Part shown: in pieces, positions 45,618 through 54,257 of the stretch
Layout of the letters: every line of letters begins with the position of its first letter
How positions within the stretch are numbered: the stretch's first letter is position 1
From: Bacteroidota bacterium
GTDB lineage: Bacteria; Bacteroidota; Bacteroidia; Bacteroidales; Bacteroidaceae
Reading direction: 5' to 3'
Length of the DNA stretch: 64,000 bases
Assembly (NCBI GenBank): GCA_023426145.1
Contig: JAFABG010000040.1
Coordinates: 62,001-126,000, forward strand
The notes under the pieces: generated by a model
The model's input: only the letters and a program-made list of their open reading frames with translations
What the model was told of the DNA's origin: nothing
Databases searched by the model: none
Program-made: the position numbers and the translations under genes

Positions 45618-45711
45618 TTGTGCCAATAGGTTGGCACAATTGTGCATCTATATTGGCACGCCTGTGCCAAGCCGTTGGCACAACTGTGCCAGTTCAGTGG
45701 CACAGCGTGCA
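45618..45711. repeat. Tandem ~22-bp palindromic repeat array
   Basis: A degenerate tandem repeat with unit TTGGCACA-A/n-C/T-TGTGCCA plus a short spacer. Copies begin at 45631, 45653, 45675 and 45698 (periods 22, 22 and 23), preceded by a half unit TTGTGCCAA at 45618-45626. Each unit is itself a dyad of the octamer TTGGCACA and its complement. Seven full or near-full octamers occur in 94 bases, alternating in orientation. It begins 12 bases past the stop of the minus-strand DUF5056 gene. It could be an operator array, an RNA hairpin cluster or a variable repeat. Confidence 0.85.
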
Positions 45712-45722
45712 ACAAAGCATAT

Positions 45723-46058
45723 TTATGCCATCGATGCTACTTTTCGTCCAGCCATAATGAGAAGAACGACAGCAGCAATGATGATTGATTTTAAATCAAG
45801 AGTGGCTTCACTGTGATGAATCATACCGATGAGTACCTCTCTCAGTGTTCCCCAAATAGCTTCAAATCCACCCAAAGCTATAAAGAGTGCAACTGCTACA
45901 GCTGCTACAAATGCAGACCAGAGGTTTGCCAACCTATTAGAGTGGTCGGGCAAGTTGCGTATGACGCGGTGAGTAAAACCGTTGTCAGCTATTTCTCGTT
46001 TGTTATCAGCGAAGAAATCTCTTAGAAGTTTATCATTATCAATTTCCGTCATAACCAT
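45723..46058 (-). CDS. DUF5056-type small membrane protein, putative anti-sigma partner
   Basis: 111 residues. A charged N-terminal part (about 1-42; KLLRDFFADNKREIADNGFTHRVIRNLP) is followed by two TM helices (about 45-66 and 88-106). It overlaps the end of the ECF sigma gene by 20 bases, so translation is coupled. A small cytosolic-N-terminus membrane protein co-translated with a sigma factor fits an anti-sigma or signal-sensing role, but no zinc anti-sigma motif is visible. The start could be Met3 (46052). Confidence 0.75.
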   Translation of the reverse strand: MVMTEIDNDKLLRDFFADNKREIADNGFTHRVIRNLPDHSNRLANLWSAFVAAVAVALFIALGGFEAIWGTLREVLIGMIHHSEATLDLKSIIIAAVVLLIMAGRKVASMA

Positions 46059-46584
46059 TTCTTTTTAAATACGTTGCTAATTTCTCTTTTCCACGCGACA
46101 AGTGACTTTTCACTGTCCCTGCGGGTATTCCCGTTATTCCTGCAATCTTGTCGATGCTTACATCTTCCATATAAAACAGCGTGATGCAGGTTCGTTCTAT
46201 TTCCTTCAGTAATTTGAGCGACTGATAAACATCCATCGTCTGCCCTATGTTCACTTGTTCGATGGAGTTGACAGCATCTACCTCTCTGGTATCTAGATCT
46301 GCCATTTCCTTTCGGCTGCGAATATAGTCATAAAATATATTATAAGCAATACGGTATAGCCAGGTGGAAAAGCTCGATAGATTTCGGAAAGAGGCTAGAT
46401 TTGTGTATGCTTTAATAAAGGTGTCTTGTGCTAAATCATCACTCAATTCACTGTCACCGCAAGTCAGATTCAGGAAGAAGCGTCTGACAGGCGATTGGTA
46501 CTTTTGTACCAACTGGTCGAAGGCCTTGGTGTTTTTGAACACCACGACCTGTGCGACTAGTGATATATCATTGAGTTGGCTCAT
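46039..46584 (-). CDS. ECF RNA polymerase sigma factor
   Basis: 181 residues. Sigma region 2 (about 20-90; DDLAQDTFIKAYTNLASFRNLSSFSTWLYRIAYNIFYDYIRS) and region 4 (about 125-175; DKIAGITGIPAGTVKSHLSRGKEKLATYL) are clear, joined by a short linker. It overlaps the upstream DUF6249-type gene by ATGA and the downstream DUF5056 gene by 20 bases, giving a three-gene unit. It is not of the FecI type next to a TonB receptor, so it is probably not a SusC/SusD regulator. Confidence 0.92.
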   Translation of the reverse strand: MSQLNDISLVAQVVVFKNTKAFDQLVQKYQSPVRRFFLNLTCGDSELSDDLAQDTFIKAYTNLASFRNLSSFSTWLYRIAYNIFYDYIRSRKEMADLDTREVDAVNSIEQVNIGQTMDVYQSLKLLKEIERTCITLFYMEDVSIDKIAGITGIPAGTVKSHLSRGKEKLATYLKRNGYDGN

Positions 46585-47312
46585 TTATTTTCTTCGTTCT
46601 TCTCTTCGTCGTTTTTCTCCGAGATGATGATCTCGTTGCTTCTGATTGATGTGTCTCTGTGTCTAGTGTCTTGATTCGTTTGTTGTTTATAGCCAATCAG
46701 CCATTGTCCTATTCCCATAAACATCACAAGCAATCCGATGGCGCCAATTCCAAAATTACCGGTGATAGCCCAAAGGAAGATGAAGAGCCCTATACCTGTG
46801 AAGGTGTTTCTGATACCTTGGCTACGTTGATCTGTCGGCTTACGTTCCCGAACAAATTCTTGAGGAAGCGGTTGACCAGCTGCAATGGCTTGTTCAGCAA
46901 GGCGGTAACGTGCTTTTCGGTTCTTGTAGCGGAAGAAAAAGATTAAAAATAGGATGAACACTGGCATTCCAAAAACAGCTACGATGCTGATAATTGCTAC
47001 CAAGATACCTCCGGTGATTGTATTTCCTAAGTTGTTGAACGGAAAATCGTCATCGTCAGAATCGAAGGTAAAGCTTGCTTTTCCGTATGAGCCGCTTACT
47101 TTGTTTGTATCAACGCTTGTCGTATCAGCGTCGTCGTCACTACTGCTAACCACTGTTACAGAAGAATTTCCAGTATTAGCTTTCGTTCCTTTGTTATTCG
47201 TAACGGTTACTTTCACGTTCCCGGTAGAATCAACAGTCGTCGTATGTTTCTGGGCATTTGCCAGAGATAAAATGGTTACTAAAACCAGTAAGGCAATTAA
47301 AACTCTTTTCAT
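46581..47312 (-). CDS. DUF6249-like secreted/membrane protein of the sigma operon
   Basis: 243 residues from Met at 47312 (MKRVLIALLVLVTILSLANA). A longer in-frame start at 47603 would run into the divergent gene and lacks a credible N terminus. A signal peptide (1-20) precedes a Ser/Thr/Asp-rich exported region (about 21-88, with runs of Asp). TM helices follow at about 92-120, and 165-200 after a basic segment FRYKNRKARYRLAEQAI. The C-terminal tail is charged. First gene of the ECF unit and a candidate envelope sensor. The domain name is from memory and moderately certain. Confidence 0.75.
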   Translation of the reverse strand: MKRVLIALLVLVTILSLANAQKHTTTVDSTGNVKVTVTNNKGTKANTGNSSVTVVSSSDDDADTTSVDTNKVSGSYGKASFTFDSDDDDFPFNNLGNTITGGILVAIISIVAVFGMPVFILFLIFFFRYKNRKARYRLAEQAIAAGQPLPQEFVRERKPTDQRSQGIRNTFTGIGLFIFLWAITGNFGIGAIGLLVMFMGIGQWLIGYKQQTNQDTRHRDTSIRSNEIIISEKNDEEKNEENK

Positions 47313-47369
47313 ATACTTGTTTTTTTTATTTGTTTCTTTATCGGTTAGACGTACTTCGTAAGTCATAAA

Positions 47370-47401
47370 GTTGCAAAGAGACGAAATAATTTTGATATTT
47401 G
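47370..47401 (+). promoter_or_regulatory. Promoter of the rRNA methyltransferase gene
   Basis: GTTG at 47370-47373, 20 bp, then GATATTTG at 47394-47401 (seven of eight for -7). The ATG follows 20 bases later. Confidence 0.45.
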
Positions 47402-47421
47402 CAGGAATTAATAAATGAAAA

Positions 47422-48858
47422 ATGAACTTACCCGCTTCTTTTGTCAAATATACCCGTGCCTTACTGGGCAATGAAGAATATGAGAAATTGGCTGCTGCTT
47501 TGCAACAAGAACCTCCAGTCAGCATTCGGATCAACAGATTTAGAATGAAGGATGATGATGTCCGTTCTTTGTCAGATACTTTGGTGCCTTCTTCCTTGAA
47601 CAAAGTTCCATGGGCTTCGGATGGCTATTACCTTGATGAACGGCTCACCTTTACATTCGATCCCTTGTTTCATGCCGGTTGTTATTATGTGCAAGAAGCT
47701 TCGTCCATGTTTGTGGAGCAGGCGCTTAAGCGTTATGTTGATTCGCCGGTAGTGATGCTCGATCTTTGTGCGGCGCCTGGAGGAAAATCTACTCATGCAC
47801 GCAGTGTGCTTCCCGAGGGAAGTTTGTTGGTGGCCAATGAAGTGATTCGTAACCGTTCTCAAGTTCTTGCCGAGAATCTGACAAAGTGGGGACATGCTGA
47901 TGTAGTAGTAACCAATAATGATCCTGTTGATTTCTCTGCACTTCCCTCTTTCTTTGATGTCATCTTGACTGATGTCCCATGTTCGGGGGAGGGAATGTTT
48001 CGAAAAGATCCCGTAGCTGTAGAAGAATGGAGTCCAGAGAATGTTGAAATCTGCTGGCAACGTCAGAGACGGATAATTGCCGATATTTGGCCTTGTTTGA
48101 AGCCGGGAGGTATACTAATATATAGCACATGTACCTATAATACAAAAGAAGATGAAGAGAATGTATCTTGGATTCAACAGGAATTTGGTGCAGAACAATT
48201 GTCCTTAGAAGTTCGCAATGAGTGGAATATAACGGGTAATTATCACTTTTTCCCCCACAAGACCAAAGGTGAAGGTTTCTTTTTGGCTGTACTCCGTAAA
48301 CCAACTGTGGAAGATGAAGATATAGATCTTTCCTTCGCAAAGACTAAAGCATCTAGAAAAAAAGAGAAGAAAGGAAGTGCAAATGCTTCTTTAGTCTCTA
48401 AGGATAATCTGGCTCTAGCTTTGAGTTGGCTGAAGCAAAGAGAAGCCGAGGGTTATACTTTATCAGCCGAAGGGGCCAGTGTTGTAGCATTCCCTCAACG
48501 TTATACCGATGAATTAGCTGCGATGAAACAACATCTGAAAGTAATGCAGGCAGGTGTTTTAATAGGTGAAGTGAAAGGAAAAGATTTGATCCCAGCTCAT
48601 GCCTTGGCTATGAGTGCAACCCTCTTGCAGCAGGATGCTTTTTCAACAGCAGAAGTGAGTTATGAACAGGCTATCGCTTATTTAAGAAAAGAGGCCATTT
48701 CTTTGTCAGAAACGGCCCCTCGTGGGTATGTTTTACTTACTTACCGAAATATACCGCTTGGGTTTGTGAAGAATATCGGCAATCGAGCTAATAATCTTTA
48801 TCCGCAGGAGTGGCGTATTCGTAGCGGATATTTGCCGGAAGAAATTCGCACGTTGTAA
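47422..48858 (+). CDS. RsmF/NOP2-family 16S rRNA m5C methyltransferase
   Basis: 478 residues. The SAM-binding motif is LDLCAAPGGKSTHARS (about 111-126). Motif IV LTDVPCSGEGMFRKDP holds the release cysteine and motif VI YSTCTYNTKEDEE holds the catalytic cysteine. The C-terminal part (about 300-478) resembles the RsmF PUA-like extension, which E. coli RsmB lacks; E. coli RsmF methylates C1407. It is transcribed divergently from the sigma operon. Confidence 0.9.
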   Translation: MNLPASFVKYTRALLGNEEYEKLAAALQQEPPVSIRINRFRMKDDDVRSLSDTLVPSSLNKVPWASDGYYLDERLTFTFDPLFHAGCYYVQEASSMFVEQALKRYVDSPVVMLDLCAAPGGKSTHARSVLPEGSLLVANEVIRNRSQVLAENLTKWGHADVVVTNNDPVDFSALPSFFDVILTDVPCSGEGMFRKDPVAVEEWSPENVEICWQRQRRIIADIWPCLKPGGILIYSTCTYNTKEDEENVSWIQQEFGAEQLSLEVRNEWNITGNYHFFPHKTKGEGFFLAVLRKPTVEDEDIDLSFAKTKASRKKEKKGSANASLVSKDNLALALSWLKQREAEGYTLSAEGASVVAFPQRYTDELAAMKQHLKVMQAGVLIGEVKGKDLIPAHALAMSATLLQQDAFSTAEVSYEQAIAYLRKEAISLSETAPRGYVLLTYRNIPLGFVKNIGNRANNLYPQEWRIRSGYLPEEIRTL

Positions 48859-48883
48859 AAATCATTCCCGACAGAAGTTTTAT

Positions 48884-49708
48884 TTAGGGAAGTATTCCCG
48901 TGGGTATTTCCTTATAATTTAGAATGAAGCCCACCTGTCTGCCTGTTCCCGGTTCTGCTCCTCCCGTTATTTCTTCTAGTGTGTAGGCCGGAGGTGGTGC
49001 AGGTGATGTCCGTGTTTCTCCGATGGACGGTGTGCCCCAGTTCAGATGTAAATTTTTGTCCAGTCGATGAAGTAGATAGGCGTTTCCCCATATGGTGAAA
49101 TTATGGTCAGTAGCCGGTGCGGCATCCAATGAGAAGGTAAGGGTAAGCGTGGCTTTATTATCTTCTCCTTGCTTCAATGCATAAGTTCCTTTGGTGATCA
49201 GTTCGAGTCCCGATGAAAAAGCGGTTTGCTGTCCTTGTTTGAAGAAATAAGCGTCACAGGCAGCGTTGTTGACAAGGAAAATATCGTCAACACCCGGCAG
49301 TAGATTCCCGTCCCCATTGGGTCGCAAGGATGACGAGCCGTGTATCAGATTGAGGTCTTCGTAGTAGTCTACCACTTTAATGGGCAGAGTTTGCGTTTCC
49401 TGTGTGGCGTTGTCTGTCACTTTCAGATACGTACTTCCGGTGAGAATGCCGGATATGTAAATCATTCGCCCGGCAGGAAATCCGCTCCAGCCGCTTTCCA
49501 TTCCGGCACTTGCAATGCGGGAATCTCCTATTTCCAAAGAGTAATCTCCGTTTCCACTTTCGATCCCGAGGTTGCGTCTTCCGCCCATGGGCACTTCGTA
49601 TTTGCTGTCGTAAAACCGCAAGGGGGCATTGGAATCGTCTTTACAGGCACTCCATAAAATAAGAATGCAAAACAATATGGAGGTGTAAGAGAGTGTTTTA
49701 GTTTTCAT
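48884..49708 (-). CDS. Lipoprotein of unknown function
   Basis: 274 residues. An SPII signal ends at Cys22 (WSAC), followed by KDD, an acidic stretch resembling the surface-export signal of Bacteroidetes lipoproteins. The rest is beta-rich with Ig-like repeats (YDSKYEVPMGGRRNLGIESGNGDYSLEI; GSTYLKVTDNATQETQTLPIKVVDYYEDL), perhaps a BIG-like fold near residues 30-115. I do not recognise a family. G+C in three sampled 60-base lines is 48, 45 and 58 percent, against about 43 percent in neighbouring sampled lines. It has its own -7 box (TACATTTG, 49735-49742) downstream of the efflux operon. Confidence 0.7.
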   Translation of the reverse strand: MKTKTLSYTSILFCILILWSACKDDSNAPLRFYDSKYEVPMGGRRNLGIESGNGDYSLEIGDSRIASAGMESGWSGFPAGRMIYISGILTGSTYLKVTDNATQETQTLPIKVVDYYEDLNLIHGSSSLRPNGDGNLLPGVDDIFLVNNAACDAYFFKQGQQTAFSSGLELITKGTYALKQGEDNKATLTLTFSLDAAPATDHNFTIWGNAYLLHRLDKNLHLNWGTPSIGETRTSPAPPPAYTLEEITGGAEPGTGRQVGFILNYKEIPTGILP

Positions 49709-49734
49709 AATAGTTCAGTGTTTTTTACAGTCCC

Positions 49735-49766
49735 CAAATGTAATGCATTCTTTTTATTTATTCAAT
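49735..49766 (-). promoter_or_regulatory. Promoter of the lipoprotein gene
   Basis: Minus strand: ATTG at 49766-49763, 20 bp, then TACATTTG at 49742-49735, a full -7 box 26 bases before the ATG. Confidence 0.5.
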
Positions 49767-49790
49767 AATCGATCAAAATAAAGCGGGTAT

Positions 49791-50981
49791 TTATAATTTG
49801 CTTTTATAAATCCGTGCCATAGCCTTTTGATATTGATTCTCTAGCTGTAGATAATTCTGATGACTTTGATAGATAACGGATACCTCTACAAAATACTCAA
49901 TCATGCTGATTTGCCCTCCGGTTAGAGCTTGCTTCAGTAGAGCGAGATCTTGCTGTGCTTGGAAAGTTTTCTGATACTCTTCCATTGAGCTGTACAGTGT
50001 TTTGGCTTCACGATAAAGCTGTGCCAATTCGGATTCCACTTGCAAGGTAGCATTGTCTTTTTGCAAATCGATGTTTAGTGCTTGTGCTTTAGCCATTTTC
50101 ACCTTGTTTCGGTTCTCGAAAATAGGGAAGGAGAAGCCTACAATTACCCCATTGAAAGGTATTCCGGTTTCAGTATTCCGACGATAGCCAAGTTCGAGCT
50201 TAGGCAACCATTGCGATCTGTTGACAGAAATCTGTTTGCGAGCAACGAGACTTTCATTGTAGAACGCTTTTAATGTGCGGTCGGTAGAAAGTATTTCAGA
50301 TTTAAGCACTTGATAGTCTGCCGGGAAAGGTGCTACCGGATAAGTACTTTCTTGGAATACTACGGGGATGTTGCCGTTTAGCGTATTCAGTTCTTGTAAT
50401 TTATTGCGTAGAGCAGTCTCGTTTAGTGAAGTCTCAGTTTTCACATTCAGTAGTTCCAACTTGATCTTATTCGTTTCAAGAACGTTTGCATCTCCTGTTT
50501 CCAAACGCTTGGTATACATTTTTGCAAGCTCTTCTGCATTGTGAAGTCGTTCTTCTAAGAACTGCTTTTGCTGGCGTAGCATGATAATGTCAAGGCAGAG
50601 TTCTTTGGCAAGTAACAACTTCTCTTGTCTAAATACACTAGCCTGACTGTCAAAAGTACTTGCTTTCAATCGATTCAGCTTGCTGCGAGTGGAATATAAA
50701 CTAGGAAAGTCGAAACTTTGCGAAACTACAAGTTCGCCTATTGTTTCATTTTTGCCTTTTGAACTCCAGAGGTGAGCATACGATAAAGTCGGATCGGGCA
50801 AGTTATTGTCTGTTCGAGCTTCCAGCTTTTGCGCGTTGATTAGTTGTGCATTTGCTTGCAACTCCTTATTGTTTGTTTCAATATTCTTCAAAACTTGTTC
50901 GATGCTGTTTTGAGCTTGCATTTCGCCCGTTAGGGCGAGGAATGCACAGCTTACCAAAGAGCTTATGATGATTCGTTTCAT
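49791..50981 (-). CDS. TolC/CusC-family outer-membrane efflux channel
   Basis: 396 residues. A signal peptide (about 1-23; ends EMQAQ) is followed by coiled-coil-rich halves typical of outer-membrane factor proteins (LEARTDNNLPDPTLSYAHLWSSKG; NRSQWLPKLELGYRRNTETG). It forms the outer-membrane duct for the RND pump, whose gene ends 41 bases upstream. Shorter than E. coli CusC, as is common in Bacteroidetes. Confidence 0.88.
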   Translation of the reverse strand: MKRIIISSLVSCAFLALTGEMQAQNSIEQVLKNIETNNKELQANAQLINAQKLEARTDNNLPDPTLSYAHLWSSKGKNETIGELVVSQSFDFPSLYSTRSKLNRLKASTFDSQASVFRQEKLLLAKELCLDIIMLRQQKQFLEERLHNAEELAKMYTKRLETGDANVLETNKIKLELLNVKTETSLNETALRNKLQELNTLNGNIPVVFQESTYPVAPFPADYQVLKSEILSTDRTLKAFYNESLVARKQISVNRSQWLPKLELGYRRNTETGIPFNGVIVGFSFPIFENRNKVKMAKAQALNIDLQKDNATLQVESELAQLYREAKTLYSSMEEYQKTFQAQQDLALLKQALTGGQISMIEYFVEVSVIYQSHQNYLQLENQYQKAMARIYKSKL

Positions 50982-51022
50982 ACTTCTTTCTTTATTTCTA
51001 TGTATTTATCAAACTTAGTGAA

Positions 51023-54000
51023 TTAAACTACCTTTTTTCGGTGCATCATTAAATATACAATAGGAACGATGAAGCCGTTTAGGAAAGTAGACGTCAGTAG
51101 TCCGCCCAGAATGACTTTAGCCATTGGACTTTGAATCTCGTTACCCGGCAAATCGCCACCCAAAGCGAGCGGAATCAATGCCAGAGCAGAGGAGAGAGCT
51201 GTCATTAAAATTGGATTTAGTCGGTCGAGAGAACCTTGTATAACACTGTCGTACACATTCAATTTTTCCACTTGTTGCAAATGGTTGTAGTGGCTGATGA
51301 GCAACATACCATTACGTGTAGCAATACCGAACAGCGAAATGAAACCGATAATGGCAGGAATACTCACTTCACCAGTCGTTATGAATAGAGCAAAAACACC
51401 CCCGATCAAGGCCAAGGGCAGATTCAGCAAGATAACTCCTGATTCTTTTACATTACGGAATTCGTGATACAGTAGTAGAAATATGATGATAATACTGATA
51501 AAAGAGGTTAGTGCTAACGTTCGACTGGCTGCCTGTTCGCTTTCAAACTGTCCGCCATATTCAATGTGGTAGCCCTCAGGTAAGTTTATTGAGGTGTCCA
51601 CTTTCTTTTGGATATCATTAACCACACTTCGAAGATCACGATCGGTTACGTTTGCAGAGATTACGATTTTTCGTTTCACGTTTTCCCGATTAATTGTGTT
51701 TGGCCCCATCGACGAAACGACTTCTGCTATATAGTTAAGAGGGATCTTACGTCCGTTGTTGGTATCCACCATCAGATTGCGTATTTTCTCCATTTCGTCT
51801 CGTGCATCATCTTTCACTTTTATGATAAGATCGAAACTTTTACCTTGCTCGTACACTTGAGAAATCACTTTTCCTGCCAATGCAACATTTACATATTCAG
51901 AGAATTCATTTAACGTAATACCGAACTTAGCAAGCATTTCTCTTTTAGGTTTTATTTTCAACTGCGGACGTTCAATCTGTTGCTCCACGTTTAAATCGGC
52001 AATTCCTGGAATATCGCTGATTGTTCCTTTTATTTGGTTTCCTAACGAGAACATTTTGTTTAAGTCATCTCCAAATAGTTTGATAGCAATATTAGCCTTT
52101 GTTCCGGACAACATTGCGTCAATTCGGTGACTAATAGGCTGACCTATTTCGATGTTTGCTCCCGTAATTGTACTGAGTTTCTTGCGTACTTCAGCTACAA
52201 GTTCGCTACGTGGGCGATCTTTAAGTTCAAATGGAGCTTCTATCTCCGATACGTTTACTCCAAGTGCATGTTCATCTAATTCGGCACGACCTGTTTTTCG
52301 CGCTACGGTTTGTATCTCGGGTATTGTCATTAGCAATTCTTCTGCACGATGCCCCATTTGATTACTTTCTTCCAGCGAAATTCCCGGCAATGAGCTGAGA
52401 TTGATTGTAAACGACCCCTCATTAAATGAAGGCAGGAAGCTTCGTCCGAGGGTAAAGAACACTACTAGAGTGATAATAAATAATGTGATCGTACTACCTA
52501 GAGTTATTCGTTTGTGAACAAGTACCCAGGTTAGCGCTTTCTCATAAATGCTTTTCATCCAGCGAGCTACGACAGATTCTTTTAACTCTTTATTTGTCTT
52601 CTTACTTCCCAGTAAGTAAGAACAAAGCACTGGAGTCAGAGTAAGGGCAACAACTGTAGAAGCAAACAAAGCTACGATAAAAGCGATACCTAGTGGCACA
52701 AGCATACGCCCTTCCATTCCACTAAGAAAGAATAATGGCACAAAGCTCACTACGATGATTAAAGTTGAATTTAGAATAGGCATTCTTACCTCCTTTGAGG
52801 CATTGAATACCACTTCCAACGTACTAAGGCGTTCTCCTTCCGCTTTCAAACGATTTTCCCGTAGCCGTTTATACACATTTTCCACATCGACAATGGCATC
52901 GTCTACTAGAGATCCAATGGCTATGGCCATACCTCCTAAACTCATTGTGTTGATCGTCAGTCCCATATAGTGGAGAGTGAGGATGGATACCAGTAGAGAA
53001 AGAGGTAGAGTTACTAATGAAATTAATGTGGTACGTACATTCGCCAAAAACAGGAAAAGAACAATAACTACGAAAATACCACCTTCAAAAAGAGACTTTT
53101 TCACGTTGCCAATGGAACTTTCAATGAAACGACTTTGGCGGAAAACGTCTGTTGAAACTTTTACATCTGCAGGCAGATTCTTCTGAAGATCTTGGAGTGA
53201 GGCTTCCAGTTTGTCTGTCAGTTCTAGTGTACTGGTTGAAGGTTGCTTGGTGACGGTCATTAGTACGGCAGACTTACCTCGTTGCGATGCAGTACCCAAT
53301 TGGGGGGCTTTCGGTCCAATTTTTACGTCGGCTATATCTTCCAAAGTTATCGGAAAATTGTTCACTGTTTTGATAACAGCTTTGCCTAACTCTTCCACTT
53401 TTGACGTTGATAATACACCGCGTACGATGTATTCATTCCCAAATTCGTAAAGTACACCACCATTGGCATTTAGGTTCATGTCTTGGGTGGCAACCATCAC
53501 TTCTCCCATTGATACACCGTAGTGGCGCATACGTTCGGGATCTAACTGTATTTGGTATTCTTTAATGTCTCCTCCTAGCACTGCTACCTGAGCTACACCT
53601 CCAGTAGAGAGTAACCGTGGACGGATTGTCCAGTCGGCAATCGTTCGCAGATCGAGCATAGAGGTGGAATCCGCAGTAAGGCCGACAATTAACATTTCGC
53701 CTAGAATAGACGACTGAGGGCCAAGAGTTGGTTTACCTACATTGGAGGGTAGCGACTCACTGACCACGGCAAGCTTTTCGCTTACAATTTGGCGCGCAAG
53801 ATAGATGTCGGTTCCCCAATTGAACTCTACCCAAACGACGGAAAATCCGTTGGTAGAAGATGAGCGTACACGACGTACACCGGTAGCACCATTTACTGCT
53901 GTTTCAACGGGAAAGGTGACAAGTTGTTCCACTTCTTCGGCAGCCATGCCGTTGGCTTCGGTCATGATGACCACCGTCGGTGCGTTTAGATCAGGAAACA

Positions 54001-54112
54001 CGTCTACCTCCGTATTCATGGCGGTGTAAGTCCCTACGATGAGTAGGAGGATTGCCGCAAAGAGCACAACCAGCCGGTTATGCAGGGAGTAATGTATAAT
54101 TTTATTTAGCAT
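51023..54112 (-). CDS. Heavy-metal efflux RND pump (CusA/CzcA family)
   Basis: 1029 residues, full-length inner-membrane RND transporter with 12 TM helices and two periplasmic pore domains. The TM4 motif reads AIGSLVDDAIVDVEN, which from memory is nearer the copper/silver (AIGxxVDxxIV) signature than the DFGxxVDGxVV motif of zinc/cobalt/nickel CzcA types. So monovalent metal export is favoured but not proved. Proton-relay acidic residues are in that motif. It is part of adaptor-pump-channel, all on the minus strand. The adaptor ends 145 bases upstream of its start. Confidence 0.92.
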   Translation of the reverse strand: MLNKIIHYSLHNRLVVLFAAILLLIVGTYTAMNTEVDVFPDLNAPTVVIMTEANGMAAEEVEQLVTFPVETAVNGATGVRRVRSSSTNGFSVVWVEFNWGTDIYLARQIVSEKLAVVSESLPSNVGKPTLGPQSSILGEMLIVGLTADSTSMLDLRTIADWTIRPRLLSTGGVAQVAVLGGDIKEYQIQLDPERMRHYGVSMGEVMVATQDMNLNANGGVLYEFGNEYIVRGVLSTSKVEELGKAVIKTVNNFPITLEDIADVKIGPKAPQLGTASQRGKSAVLMTVTKQPSTSTLELTDKLEASLQDLQKNLPADVKVSTDVFRQSRFIESSIGNVKKSLFEGGIFVVIVLFLFLANVRTTLISLVTLPLSLLVSILTLHYMGLTINTMSLGGMAIAIGSLVDDAIVDVENVYKRLRENRLKAEGERLSTLEVVFNASKEVRMPILNSTLIIVVSFVPLFFLSGMEGRMLVPLGIAFIVALFASTVVALTLTPVLCSYLLGSKKTNKELKESVVARWMKSIYEKALTWVLVHKRITLGSTITLFIITLVVFFTLGRSFLPSFNEGSFTINLSSLPGISLEESNQMGHRAEELLMTIPEIQTVARKTGRAELDEHALGVNVSEIEAPFELKDRPRSELVAEVRKKLSTITGANIEIGQPISHRIDAMLSGTKANIAIKLFGDDLNKMFSLGNQIKGTISDIPGIADLNVEQQIERPQLKIKPKREMLAKFGITLNEFSEYVNVALAGKVISQVYEQGKSFDLIIKVKDDARDEMEKIRNLMVDTNNGRKIPLNYIAEVVSSMGPNTINRENVKRKIVISANVTDRDLRSVVNDIQKKVDTSINLPEGYHIEYGGQFESEQAASRTLALTSFISIIIIFLLLYHEFRNVKESGVILLNLPLALIGGVFALFITTGEVSIPAIIGFISLFGIATRNGMLLISHYNHLQQVEKLNVYDSVIQGSLDRLNPILMTALSSALALIPLALGGDLPGNEIQSPMAKVILGGLLTSTFLNGFIVPIVYLMMHRKKVV

Positions 54113-54257
54113 GATATTTCATTGATTAAGTTTCGTTTCAGGCTCTTCTCTTTTTCTAGAGTGATGAAAATAAACTTGCATAATTATAAATAGTCATATA
54201 TGCCGCACATAAACTTTGCAACGACACTCTTTTTGACATGAGATTCTGTTTTAGATA

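Noticed and set aside
45631..45711. Sigma-54 promoter reading of TGGCAC boxes
   Set aside because: The GG-N10-GC spacing of the -24/-12 consensus is not met (for example 45699-45710 gives N8). The boxes are better explained as a palindromic tandem repeat.
45618..45711. CRISPR array reading
   Set aside because: Units are about 22 bp, palindromic and contiguous. There are no 30-bp unique spacers and no cas genes.
45571..45816. Plus-strand ORF of 81 codons over the repeat array
   Set aside because: Its residues come from the TTGGCACA repeats and the antisense of the DUF5056 gene. There is no promoter and no known domain.
47313..47603. 97-codon N-terminal extension of the DUF6249-like gene
   Set aside because: It overlaps the divergent methyltransferase gene and its promoter. 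The internal Met at 47312 starts a proper signal peptide.
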